DNA of 12,265 bases. It comes from Allomyces macrogynus ATCC 38327. Lineage: Eukaryota > Blastocladiomycota > Blastocladiomycetes > Blastocladiales > Blastocladiaceae. Made by a program: the position numbers and the translations under genes. The stretch lies in the NCBI GenBank assembly GCA_000151295.1, contig GG745349.1:911957-924221 (forward strand), written 5' to 3'. Each line of letters starts with the position of its first letter. The first letter of the stretch is position 1. Of the stretch, positions 1 to 8,301 are shown piece by piece. The notes beneath the pieces are model-generated. The model was not told the DNA's origin and ran no database searches. It saw nothing but the letters and a program-made list of their open reading frames with translations.

Positions 1-319
1 TCCGGCAAAGTTGGGGGCGGCCCACCGCGCCGCGCCCAGCGACGGCGGTGGCCTGCAAATTGGACGGTTTGATGTCGTTGCTTGTTAACATGGCGGCGAG
101 CGGAATGTCGTTGATGGTGCTGGGCGACATCATGGTGAGGTGCGGGTGGTTGGTGCGGGTGAGTTACGAGGCGGCGGCGACGGTGGCGCGCTTGGGCTTC
201 TTGGATGGCGGGGAGCTCGTGAGGAAAGCTCCGGAGCAGAAGAGGATGGCGACGAGTGACTGTTCCAGCTTGACGGCGGGCGTGGAACGGTGGATAGGCC
301 CAGGTGCTGATTGGTGGGG
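1..319 (-). CDS. Partial unidentified protein (5' part, runs off left edge)
   Basis: I do not recognise this protein. On the minus strand, a frame open from 319 to 168 ends in a basic, nuclear-localisation-like stretch (PPSKKPKRATVAAA). It then meets a GT donor at 167. An acceptor TTTGCAG ends at 53, giving a 115-nt intron. Splicing there restores an open frame of 18 residues to the window edge, ending GAARWAAPNFAG. The phases agree: two bases before the intron, one after. The true start was not found. There is no ATG in the 319-168 frame, and a TGA lies at 322-320, so at least one further 5' exon is needed. An alternative start at 133 (MMSPSTINDIP...) lies inside the proposed intron and would give a different, less protein-like continuation. 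The gene would be divergent from the LRR gene at 1129. Confidence is low to moderate. Confidence 0.35.
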
Positions 320-1128
320 TCATCGTGAAAGAAACGGGCGCAGCGAGTCAGGATTTGGGCCGGTCGCGTCATCGAAACGTTCCACGTTCGATCAAACAAC
401 CAAGACGCACCTCAAGGCGGGACTATCGCTGACAAGGGGCACAGAAAGAAGAGTAGTTGGAGGTCGGCGGGCGCAGACGGTGGTGGTCGGCCGAGGGGAG
501 CGTGTTGTTCTGTTGTCGAGCGGCTCGGTGAGCAGGGGCGAGGGCGAGCGAGCGGCCCAACGACGCGACACTCACCAGAACAGCGGACAGACAGGTGCGG
601 AGCCGGGGCAGGACCAAAGTGCGGGCAGTGCAGGCAGTGCAGGCAGTGCGGCAGGAGCGGGCACGAGGGCAGTGAAGGTGGTCGAGCGCGTCGGTCGTGT
701 TGGCAGAGAGAGCGCAGACGAGGAACAGTGCCGGCCGACGAGCGTGGGGGTGCGGCCTTTTTATGGGGTGCGCCAGCGGGGACTTGGCCTGGGAAACGCG
801 TCATAAACCTGTCTGAAACCGCCTGAAACCTGGCGATCGAGCACCCGAGCCGTCTCAAACCTGCTCGAAAAGCAGGCGCAGCGAGCAGCACGTGGCCGTC
901 ATGCCGTCCGCGGACGCGGTCATGTGCACGGCGCCGCCTCGCACCGTGTCCCGCACCACTCAGCCGAAAGTTCGAACCTCCTCATACACGCGCGGCCAAC
1001 CGCACCACCACCGCCGCCGCTTTGCACGACGCCAGGCCCACGCCAGGTCCAACGCCAAACTTGCTGCAAGGACCCGCATTACGCGCCGCTCGCCGCCCGC
1101 CGCCCGCGCCGTTCATTGTTGCCGCACC
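320..1128. other. Spacer between divergent genes, low complexity
   Basis: I see no convincing gene here. Several frames are open for 60-250 codons on both strands, but their products are Arg/Pro/Ser/Gly-rich and lack any domain. This is what GC-rich DNA gives by chance. The spacer probably holds the 5' UTR and promoter of the LRR gene at 1129 and the missing 5' exon(s) of the minus-strand gene at the left edge. It contains a small 9-bp tandem repeat at 624-650. No clear TATA box was seen. Confidence 0.5.
624..650 (+). repeat. 9-bp tandem repeat, 3 copies
   Basis: The unit GGCAGTGCA occurs at 624-632 and 633-641, with a final copy at 642-650 differing in the last base. It lies in the low-complexity spacer and has no evident function. 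It looks like an ordinary minisatellite produced by slippage. Confidence 0.85.
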
Positions 1129-2785
1129 ATGTCGCTGCAAATCATCGACTACCTCGAGGTCGGTCGCGCCCCGTGATCTGTCGCTTGGCGACGCCTGCCC
1201 CTGCGTGCCCATGCACCACAGCGCCTACCCGTCCCAATCCTCGCACAATCTGCCCGCCACGCTGACACCGATCCGCCCGGCGCCGACACCACCAGGGCTA
1301 CAAGGTGCAGTGCACGCGCCGCGGCGCCTACGCGATCCCGTTCCTCCAGCACCAGCTCGCCGAGTGCATCGACAACAGCATCACGCCCGCGACCTTTGCG
1401 CTGTGCGGCAACCATCCAGACCTGCGTGACCACCATATCACCGACGACTACCTCGACATTTTGCTGATCCCATTTGCCGGCCGCGACTTTTTGACCACCT
1501 TGGACCTGTCCTTCAATCGCTTGACCGACCGCGGTGGAGCTGCGCTCGCCAACTGGCTCAAGGTCCCTCAACTCTCAATTTGCGGCTCGAGGTCGTGATC
1601 TCGCTGCTCACTTGACCCGCAATCGTGAATGTAGGACGCGAAATGCCTCCAGAACCTGATTCTCGCCAGCAACGACCTCGGCCCAGCGGGCGCCGCCGCG
1701 CTCGCCAATGCCCTGACCTACAACACGACGCTGCGCGCGCTCGACTTGAGCCACAACCCGATCGGCGGCGACGGCGGGCTCGCGCTGGCGAGCGTGCTGC
1801 AAGTCAACACGACGCTGCAAAAGCTCACGGTGCGACACTGCGACGTGGCATTACCAGCGCTCATGGCCTTGTGGACCGTCTTGCACCGCAACACGACGCT
1901 GGTGCAAGTCGACGTTGCCGACAATCTCGGCGGCGCACACCACCATGCGCCATCGCTGCACGCCGACGCGGTGCGGCACGTTGCGCACATGTTGGCGGTC
2001 AACCGTACGGTCACGCACCTCGGGCTCGCGAAACTGAATATCGACGACTTTGATGTCGTGCAGCACTTGGCGCCGGCGGTCGAGGCCGCGACGAGTTTGA
2101 TCTCGCTGGATCTCTCCGGGTATGGACGAAGTTGCATTCATGTGCCGCGCAACCGACTGTTGACCATTCCCCGCTTTCTCATTTCAGCAACCACATCATG
2201 CAAGATGGCGCGCGGGCTCTCTCCCTCGCCATCTCGACGCACCCGACCCTGACCACGCTCGACCTGCGACACAACCACCTCGGTTCCGCCGGCGGCGCCG
2301 CGCTCGCGCGCTCTCTCCTCGACAACACCGTCTTGACCCACCTCTACCTCGCTCACTGCGCGCTCGGCGCCGACACGCTCCTGACCCTCGCGCACACGCT
2401 CCTCTCGCGCACCAACACGACCGTACGTGTCCTGGCACTCTGGGGCAACGAGTTCCACCACCGGCTCGTGGCCGGGCGGAATCCGCCGACCGTACCGGGC
2501 GCGCCGGTGATGGACGATCAGGGGCGCGGCGCGTGCGAGGTGTGGGACGCGGTGGTCAAGGCGGGGAGGGTCGCGAAAGATGCACTGGACGTGTGTTTTT
2601 ATTGCGTCGAGGGCGAGTGGAATGTGGCGAGGAATGCCGCATTTGCGCCGGATCGCGATGAGGAGGAGGGGGAGGAGGAGGAGGAGGGCAGCAAAGATGC
2701 GCGGTGCGCACGGGCTGGGGGCGGGGACGCGGCGCGACGCATGGACCGGGTGGAGCGGGCCGAACTGGCGGGACTGGGCGTGTAG
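1129..2785 (+). CDS. Leucine-rich repeat (ribonuclease-inhibitor type) protein
   Basis: A four-exon model gives 459 aa: exons 1129-1158, 1296-1562, 1635-2119 and 2188-2785. The introns are 137, 72 and 68 nt with donors GTCGGT, GTCCCT and GTATGG, all ending in AG. The start ATG sits in GCACCATGTCG and gives MSLQIIDYLE. Residues about 70-340 carry RNI-type LRRs of about 28 residues. Examples are LTTLDLSFNRLTDRGGAALA, LRALDLSHNPIGGDGGLALA and LTTLDLRHNHLGSAGGAALA. Such domains form a curved binding surface for other proteins; the partner cannot be told here. The middle repeats (about residues 150-260) are more degenerate. The C-terminus ends in an acidic run (EEEGEEEEEG, near 2664-2690) and a charged tail. 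No signal peptide or membrane span is seen, so it is probably cytosolic or nuclear. Splicing is supported because each junction rebuilds an LRR strand, for example LDLSG|NHIMQDGARAL. The exact first exon is the least certain part. Confidence 0.8.
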
Positions 2786-3688
2786 ATGGGGAAGTGCTGC
2801 CGGCTGGACTGGGACTTGGACCATGGCCGGAATCACCCATTTATTGAAGCGACGTGGGCCCCTCCGCAGTCCAGTTCTGTCATCGCTTCCATGGAGAACG
2901 ATCATGGCAAGACTAGCGAGGAGCGAGGACACCGTGCGCCACGCGGCCGGCTGCATAATGACAGTTGAGGTGCCGAGAAGCACGATAGCATTATGGATGC
3001 CCACTCGCAATGACTGCAGCAGTGCCATCACCGATACCGATGCGCTGACATTTCTGGAACGGGGTAGGCTGTCCGAAGTACACGGCGCGTCGTCAACCGG
3101 GGCGCAGGACGTTCGAGTCTCCCGCCGCTTATGACATTGGACGCGCCAACGTACTCAACGAACACGATTGGAGACTTGTCTTGACATCCAGATTGTCACT
3201 TTTTACCGAGCTGGGCCAGCAGTGATTTCTACCGTTTTTCGCCTTTTCCGGGATAACCATTTTTGGCTGGCAACGCTAGCGCGGCCGTTGATCGTCCTTG
3301 TCGCAGCGGGAACAGGTGACGGCTGAAATCTCCAGAAGCTGAGGAGTTCATTGGGGCTGCGCAGCATGTCAGCACAACCAGTATGGCGGCTGCCAGGCGG
3401 GCCAACTTTGACGTGGAAGCGTCGAGCAAAGGCGCGACAGCGCGACCACATCCACGTCGATGAGGGTGGCGTCTCGCAAACGAAAGCGTGAGTGAGCAGT
3501 GTGAGCGAGAGAGCCGGCATGGTGACTTTCATGTGATACGTCAATGAGCAGCAACCGCAATCGGTCTTTTTTGGTCCGCCGTCAGCGGCACCTGCAGTTC
3601 TGGACCAGCAGGTTCATCGCTCTGTTGCCATCTCTTTGGACCAGGACTACCAGCAAACTATTCGACCGCTTTCAAGCTCTCCGTTGTC
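2786..3688. other. Intergenic region without a convincing gene
   Basis: About 0.9 kb lies between the LRR stop and the SmF start. Base composition is less extreme than in the flanking genes, and open frames are short and unlike known proteins on both strands. It should hold the 3' UTR of the LRR gene and the promoter of SmF. A GTTCGAGTCT string at 3111-3120 resembles a tRNA B-box, but no tRNA folds around it. No inverted repeats or mobile-element remnants were recognised. Confidence 0.5.
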
Positions 3689-4214
3689 ATGTCGGTCAGT
3701 TGTCCCCCGCTCACGCCCATGGATCAATCAATCAACCCAGCTTCCCCAAAGCTGACGCTCGTCCGTTTGAGCACCGACCATAGTTTGTGCCCATCAACCC
3801 GAAACCGTTCCTGGCCGACCTGAACGGCAAGCCCGTGATTGTCAAGCTCAAGTGGGGCATGGAGTACAAGGGCATTCTCGTCGCTGTCGACGGGTACATG
3901 AACCTCAAGGTGCGTCGCGCGGACGCAGTGGAAACGAGCCGAATTCTAAACCCGGTCACGAACTCACGACGGTCCCCCGTGTAGCTGCAAGACACGGAAG
4001 AGTACATTGACGGCGTTAACACGGGCGCGCTTGGCGAAGTGCTCATTCGGTACGCGCTACTCTCGCCCTCGGTCGCGCCTTTCGACCAGTGAAGTTGACT
4101 GACGGCCGCTCGCACCGTCTTCGAACGACTAGTTGCAACAACGTGCTCTACCTCCGCGGCGCTGACACGGCACCAGCAGAACCGGCTGAGGACGTGGCCA
4201 TGGACGAGGCGTAA
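3689..4214 (+). CDS. SNRPF: Small nuclear ribonucleoprotein F (Sm-F)
   Basis: Sm-F is one of seven Sm proteins that form the heteroheptameric ring on U1, U2, U4 and U5 snRNAs. It is therefore a core splicing factor. The model has four exons and gives 92 aa: 3689-3694, 3784-3909, 3985-4049 and 4133-4214. The introns are 89, 75 and 83 nt with donors GTCAGT, GTGCGT and GTACGC. Exon 1 codes only for Met-Ser, and joining it to exon 2 gives [12 protein letters not shown], the usual fungal Sm-F N-terminus. The Sm1 motif ([20 protein letters not shown], then DGYMNL) and the Sm2 motif ([15 protein letters not shown]) are both complete. The last intron splits the Arg codon before CNNVLY. Length matches the family (about 80-95 aa), with a short acidic tail rich in Ala, Glu and Asp. 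It ends in TAA and converges on NUS1. The identification is very secure; the tiny first exon is inferred from homology. Confidence 0.95.
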
Positions 4215-4406
4215 CGACCTCGTGTACGCTCGCATGCGCGTGGTCATGAGGTGAACGACCCGCGCGAGCAAGCCCCTCCTATTTCATTTTTTGTACAGGT
4301 CATGATCGCATCGCTTTCTCAGAGTAAATTTGGGTTGTGCACGTTTCCCAATCACGACTTGAGCTATATTCACATTTATCGGTTTCGCAAAAACGAGCGA
4401 CGGTCT
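4215..4406. other. Convergent intergenic spacer SmF / NUS1
   Basis: This 192-bp spacer holds the 3' UTRs of two convergent genes. It is richer in A/T than the coding flanks, especially 4350-4390. No gene is seen. Confidence 0.6.
4375..4380 (-). terminator. Possible poly(A) signal of NUS1 (GATAAA)
   Basis: On the minus strand GATAAA lies about 27 nt past the NUS1 stop codon, followed by A/T-rich sequence. It is a one-base variant of AATAAA at a sensible distance. No cleavage evidence is available, so this is tentative. Confidence 0.35.
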
Positions 4407-5683
4407 CTACTTGCCAAACCGCTGCTCCACCTTTTGCAGCCGCTGCAGCGCGCGATGCACAAACGCCGGCGTCAGCGCACACCCACCGCCACCGGCCTGC
4501 TCGTGGTAGAGCTCCGACACGCGCAGCGACCATGGCGGGTAACCCAGCAGCTGCAGTGCCGCGGTCGGGATCAAGACCAGGTCCGGGTCTGGGATCGCCG
4601 TGACCAGCGGGAGCGTGCCATCCGTAGTCGAGGGGAGACGCACGTGTCGCGCGATCAGCGCCTTGCCGTGGATTGCCGGGTCCAGAATGTAGACGGCAAG
4701 ATCGGTTGTGGTGGAGGAGAAGGACGGGGTGGGCGCGGCGAGTCGCACGTCCGGAATGTCGGTGTGCGGCGAGGTGATGCGCCATACGCGCGCGGAGGGG
4801 GAGCGCGCAGCGAGGTCAGCGTAGGCGCGCGACAGTTCGGTCACGGCGCGACCGCGATCTAGGATCGTCGTGCGGGTCAGTCGAGGAGAGGACGCATTGA
4901 CGGCACACATCGGGATCTCGTACCAGATCCGGGCGTCAGCAACACGCTGACCGACACGAGCTCATCATTGGACAACGCGGTCACGGCGGTCGCGACTGCC
5001 ACGGCGACCTGTCGTTCGGGCGTCGGGACCACCCCGATCGCGGCGAACCCACGCCATAGGAGCCGCCACGGTGCGCACGGGCCCCACGCGTCGGTTGCCC
5101 ACGTCGGTGCAATGATCGCGAGATGCCGCGGGACCGTCGCGTAGGTGCGCCCCAGCGTCGGCAGACCTGCGAGCCACGCTCTCCACCCAGTAGTTGGTCG
5201 GTGCGACGCGACCAGCCACCACTGTGCGAGCGACTTCGCACCGCGGACAAGGTGCGGGATGGACACGGCTACGAGCCAGTGCAGGGCGAGCGCCACGGCG
5301 AGGAGCACGGTCAAGAGGGCAGTGCCGATCTGGGCGGACCAAGAGCTGCGCGCCGTAGTCGGTGTTGGTCGGTCGAGCAAGGGTTTCGTAGAACTGTCCA
5401 GAGCGTGGTTCGCGTCAGGAACAACGTGGTCCTTGGCGTGTTCGCATGGTACGGCCGCGCGGTCGGCTGTTGATGGCGAAACGGATGGCATCGAGGTGAC
5501 GTTGGCCGCGACCCGAACCGGGTCCGCGCTGCCGGTCTGTGGCGTTGTTGGTACTGCGAGTACAACACGCGGCAAACTTGCAGCGGGCCTTGCTTGTGCG
5601 TGAGCGCTCTCGGCCGCGACCTTGACGGCGCGAGCGGGCGAAGCGTGGTCCAAGAGGGTCGCAATAGCGGCAGCGTTGGCCAT
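4407..5683 (-). CDS. NUS1: Dehydrodolichyl diphosphate synthase subunit NUS1 (Nogo-B receptor family)
   Basis: NUS1 pairs with a catalytic cis-prenyltransferase (Rer2/DHDDS type) at the ER membrane to make dehydrodolichyl diphosphate, the precursor of the dolichol carrier for N-glycosylation. Two exons (5683-4924 and 4858-4407) give 403 aa. The 65-nt intron has donor GTACGA, a CTGAC branch-point-like site about 20 nt before the acceptor, and acceptor CCTAG. One membrane span lies at about residues 118-141. The prenyltransferase-like fold follows: a PRHLAIIAP segment near 185-193 and a strand-helix region around the exon junction (SVSVLLTPGSDRGRAV). Further on are PDPDLVLIPTAALQLLGYPP and PWSLRVSEL. 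The protein ends exactly in RFGK, matching the C-terminal RxG motif that NUS1 contributes to the shared active site. The poorly conserved N-terminal region of about 115 residues is Ala/Pro/Ser-rich. Yeast Nus1 is 375 aa, so the length is reasonable. The catalytic partner is not in this window. Confidence 0.9.
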
Positions 5684-6125
5684 GGGGTATCGTGCTGGTG
5701 CTGGTGCGGCTATTGGGTGGTCGTGGGGGAGAAGCGCAAGCTTGCAACGTGTTGGGCGAGAGAACGGAGAGCGCCAATCAAGAGAAATGATGGTGCTGCG
5801 GGCAGTCGGCCGGTTTGCGCCTCGCGCTGATGCTCCACAACGCCATGTTGTCTCTCGCCGCTACTCCTGAAATGATGTTCATAAACCGCACGTGCTGCCA
5901 CCTGCATGCCACGCTCAACATGGGAGACGCGCCGACACGCTTCGATCTGGCGTTGACCTGCGTCTCAACTACTTCGTTCCCAAACCGGTCATCGCAAGTC
6001 GGCACCAGCAGTTCATCACGCTGTCGTCGACGTTACGCACCTCGCTCGCCTCTTCGACCAAGAACAAACCCGCGCGCGCTCGCTCAGCCGACCACGAAGC
6101 GTCGCGCTCGTTCTGCTCCAATAAG
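5684..6125. other. Divergent spacer NUS1 / second LRR gene
   Basis: This stretch probably contains the NUS1 promoter and the missing first exon(s) of the LRR gene that becomes recognisable at 6126. One candidate first exon starts at the ATG at 5920-5922 (MGDAPTRFDLALTCV...), but I could not join it to 6126 with confidence. No other gene is seen. Confidence 0.4.
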
Positions 6126-7220
6126 CCACCGCCCTGACCGTGACCCCGCCCGACCTCTCTCAACTCTCGTCCGATCCGACCGCCACCAATGTCGTCGAAG
6201 ACGCCGGCGACCTCACGCCCGACACGTTTCGCACCTTCCTCACGCACTACATGCCCGCGATCACGTCGCTCAACTTCTCGCGCGCGCTGCGCCTGTCCAA
6301 CGCGCACGCTCTAGCCGCACTCGACGCGACCGGCATGAATCTGATACGGCTCGACCTCTCGCGGTGCCCGAACGTCACTGCCGACATGTGCACGACGCTG
6401 TCCACGCGCCTGTGACGCTCATTGCGGCTGTCGTGGACGCGGATCGGATCCGACGGCGTCGATGCGCTCGTGGCCGCGTGGACGGCGCGGCCAGATCTGA
6501 TCGCGCACCTCGACGACGTGGCACTCGCTGGGCTCAGTCTTGTCCCGCGTACGGTCGAGTCGGTGATGGCTTGTCTCGCGCGCGAATGGCACCGGCGCGC
6601 GGTAGAGCCGAGTCGGCGGATGCGCGTCGATATGGGACACTTGGATGCACATGTCGGGTGCGCGGCACCTCGTCCCGACGTGGGTCCCGCATGACAGGTT
6701 GTCGCTCCTTGGGCTCGATTTGAACGTGGCGTACTGCGACGGTGTAGAAGGAGAGGATGTGGCTGTGCTCGAGCGCGCGGGTGCTGCCGTGACGCGCTCG
6801 CCGTGGCTCGTCGTGGTCCCGTCTGTGGATGAGGTCGGTGCATCGACGCAGGTCCGGGACCTCGAGATGGTGACCAGCATTGCGGCCGGGTGGGCGTGGA
6901 CCGGGTTGTTGGGCGACGTGCTCGCGTTCGAGCCGGCGGGACCCGAGCTGACCAAGCGCTTGGACGTGGGGTCGAGAATCGATTCAGCTGGTTTGCCGGT
7001 TGATGTCGAGGTCGATACCGCCGCTATGCCCGCCGTTGCCGAGGCGGCGAGCGGCGACGTGTTCTTCACCAGCGCAACCTCGGAAAGTCGGCCCCGCACG
7101 CCTGCCGGCGGCGTCGACTTGGACGGCCCACCCGCGGCCGTCGTGCGGTCGTGTGCCGAGCGGATGACTGTCGGACAAACTGGAACAGGCTGGGAACACG
7201 CAATGGCACTCGTGGAATAA
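6126..7220 (+). CDS. LRR-like protein, interrupted by an in-frame stop; 5' end unresolved
   Basis: The frame beginning after an acceptor-like AATAAG (AG at 6124-6125) encodes LRR-type sequence. It includes ITSLNFSRALRLSNAHALAA, LIRLDLSRCPNVTADMCTTL and, after a TGA at 6413-6415 in the same frame, LRLSWTRIGSDGVDALVAAW. Since the LRR pattern continues across the TGA, it is a nonsense mutation, a sequence error or, less likely, readthrough. An intron removing it would have to end at 6494 or later and delete good LRR sequence. The 3' exon starts at 6698 (LSLLGLDLNVAYCDG) and ends with TAA at 7218-7220. The acceptor CATGACAG is clear but the donor is not. GTCGGTG near 6559 gives a 139-nt intron of correct phase; GTGCGC near 6658 gives only 40 nt. 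The C-terminal 170 residues are acidic and match no domain I know. No ATG start was established. The partner and role are unknown. Confidence 0.55.
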
Positions 7221-7222
7221 TT

Positions 7223-7228
7223 AATAAA
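7223..7228 (+). terminator. AATAAA poly(A) signal of the second LRR gene
   Basis: A perfect AATAAA lies 3 nt past the TAA stop at 7218-7220, in a short A/T-rich patch. Cleavage 10-30 nt downstream would place the transcript end at, or inside, the 3' end of the convergent COX16 gene (stop at 7251). Confidence 0.5.
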
Positions 7229-7250
7229 TCTACAGCTGCCAATTTGGACA

Positions 7251-7763
7251 TCACCACCGCACGATTTTCGGCTCCTTCTTCTTGCCATCGTCGACCTTGG
7301 TCGAAGCTTTGATGAGCAGCTCCTCCATTTCGCCAGGCGACGGCGGCACGTACGTGTCTGGCGGTTTTTGGACGGGCACCATGTCCCAGTCGTCGAGCGC
7401 TTCGGCCGCGGATCCTGCTTGGAGCCGCTACCAATTCCACAATAGCGAGTGAGCCCCCCCTGTTTTCCGAATCCACAAACGCGAACCCAAGTTGTGCGCA
7501 CGTACAAAATACTCCTCGCGCACATCAAAGTTCTTTTTCCGCTTGCCGTCCATGGCCAGCGCCTCGTCGCGCGACATTTGCTGCACCTTGGTCGAATTGT
7601 AATCGACCTTGGTCTGCGTCAGGTGCGCGAGCGCAAATGACCCGCCCACCAATATGCCGATCAGCGGCAGGCCAAAATACAGGAACGGGTGCTTGCGAAC
7701 GGCTGGCGCCAGGTGCTGCGCGCCGCGCAGTTTGGGCGCGGGCCGCGGGAGTCGGTCAGCCAT
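7251..7763 (-). CDS. COX16: Cytochrome c oxidase assembly protein COX16, mitochondrial
   Basis: COX16 is a small inner-membrane protein needed to assemble cytochrome c oxidase, acting around the Cox1/Cox2 modules. Two exons (7763-7506 and 7427-7251) give 144 aa. The 78-nt intron has donor GTACGT and acceptor TTGGTAG. Splicing joins KKNFDVREEYF to RLQA, the conserved fungal motif. An N-terminal basic segment is followed by one membrane span at about residues 26-46 (HPFLYFGLPLIGILVGGSFA), then TQTKVDY and the REEYF motif. After that come DDWDMVPV and a Lys-rich C-terminus ending IVRW. The ATG at 7763 has a good context (CGACCATGG) and gives a family-like length. The reading frame stays open for 87 codons upstream to an ATG at 8024, and that extension has presequence-like character. 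Its stop is TGA. It is convergent with the LRR gene and divergent from the carrier gene. Confidence 0.9.
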
Positions 7764-8301
7764 GGTCGAGCGCGATGGATGGCGATGGGTGAAGCTGGTG
7801 GAGAAGGCTCGTGGCGCGCTTGCGGATCGGGTGCAAGTACTGGCGGCCCTGTGCTGGTGCTGGTTGCAGGTAGGTGTGGGTTGTCGATGCAGCGCTGTTG
7901 ACGGCAAGAATGAACGAGGGCGAGCAAGGACAAGCGCGATCAGCACACAATGAGCAAAACAGAAAATCTCGTGCAAATCACGGTCTGCACGCGGCCTGCC
8001 GTCAGACGTCTCTCGCGCCAGCAAGCGGACTATTTCAGCTGTGCATCATGGGCCCCCGAAAGTTCCCGCATGCAGTTTAAAAATGCCCGCGTGTCGCTCT
8101 TTTGGTCGGTCAAGCCATGATCACACTGCCTCGAAGGGTCAGCGGTGCAACAATCTTGCATCGTCGACCCGCTCGATGCCCGACTTGATTTGTCCTCCTT
8201 GTCCCCGCTGCGTTCTCCTGCCGACGCTCGTCGTGACAAGCCCGCTACTTGGATCCGCTACTTGACTGCAAGCCAGCCCGCCAGCAGCAACAATACCCAC
8301 C
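7764..8301. promoter_or_regulatory. Shared divergent promoter region COX16 / carrier
   Basis: This 538-bp spacer separates the start codons of two divergently transcribed nuclear genes for mitochondrial proteins, so it must hold both promoters and 5' UTRs. An A-rich TTTAAAAAT lies near 8078-8086. I could not define a TATA box, CCAAT box or transcription start. The part next to COX16 (about 7764-8024) is open in the COX16 frame and could be translated. Confidence 0.45.

Noticed and set aside
48..806. Plus-strand open frame of 252 codons near the left edge
   Set aside because: Its Gly/Arg/Ser-rich sequence includes the 9-bp repeat translated as GSAGSAGS and has no conserved features; the minus strand offers a better spliced candidate.
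2138..3031. Minus-strand open frame of 297 codons
   Set aside because: It is antisense to the last exon of the LRR gene and its 3' flank, and its product resembles no protein.
3041..3130. tRNA gene suggested by GTTCGAGTCT at 3111-3120
   Set aside because: The T-stem would have two mismatches, no partner for the acceptor stem lies upstream, and no A-box was found at a suitable distance.
6412..6494. An 83-nt intron (GTGACG...GCCAG) removing the TGA of the second LRR gene
   Set aside because: It would delete well-formed LRR sequence (LRLSWTRIGSDGVDAL) and shift into a frame with Arg-rich, non-LRR sequence.
5815..6723. Plus-strand open frame of 302 codons overlapping the second LRR gene
   Set aside because: After about residue 60 it becomes an Arg-rich shadow of the LRR frame. 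Only its first part (MGDAPTRFDLAL) was kept as a possible first exon.
6419..7528. Minus-strand open frame of 369 codons
   Set aside because: It is antisense to the second LRR gene and crosses COX16 exon 2 and its intron. The product is Arg/Ser/Pro-rich with no domain, and is explained by GC-biased codons on the other strand.
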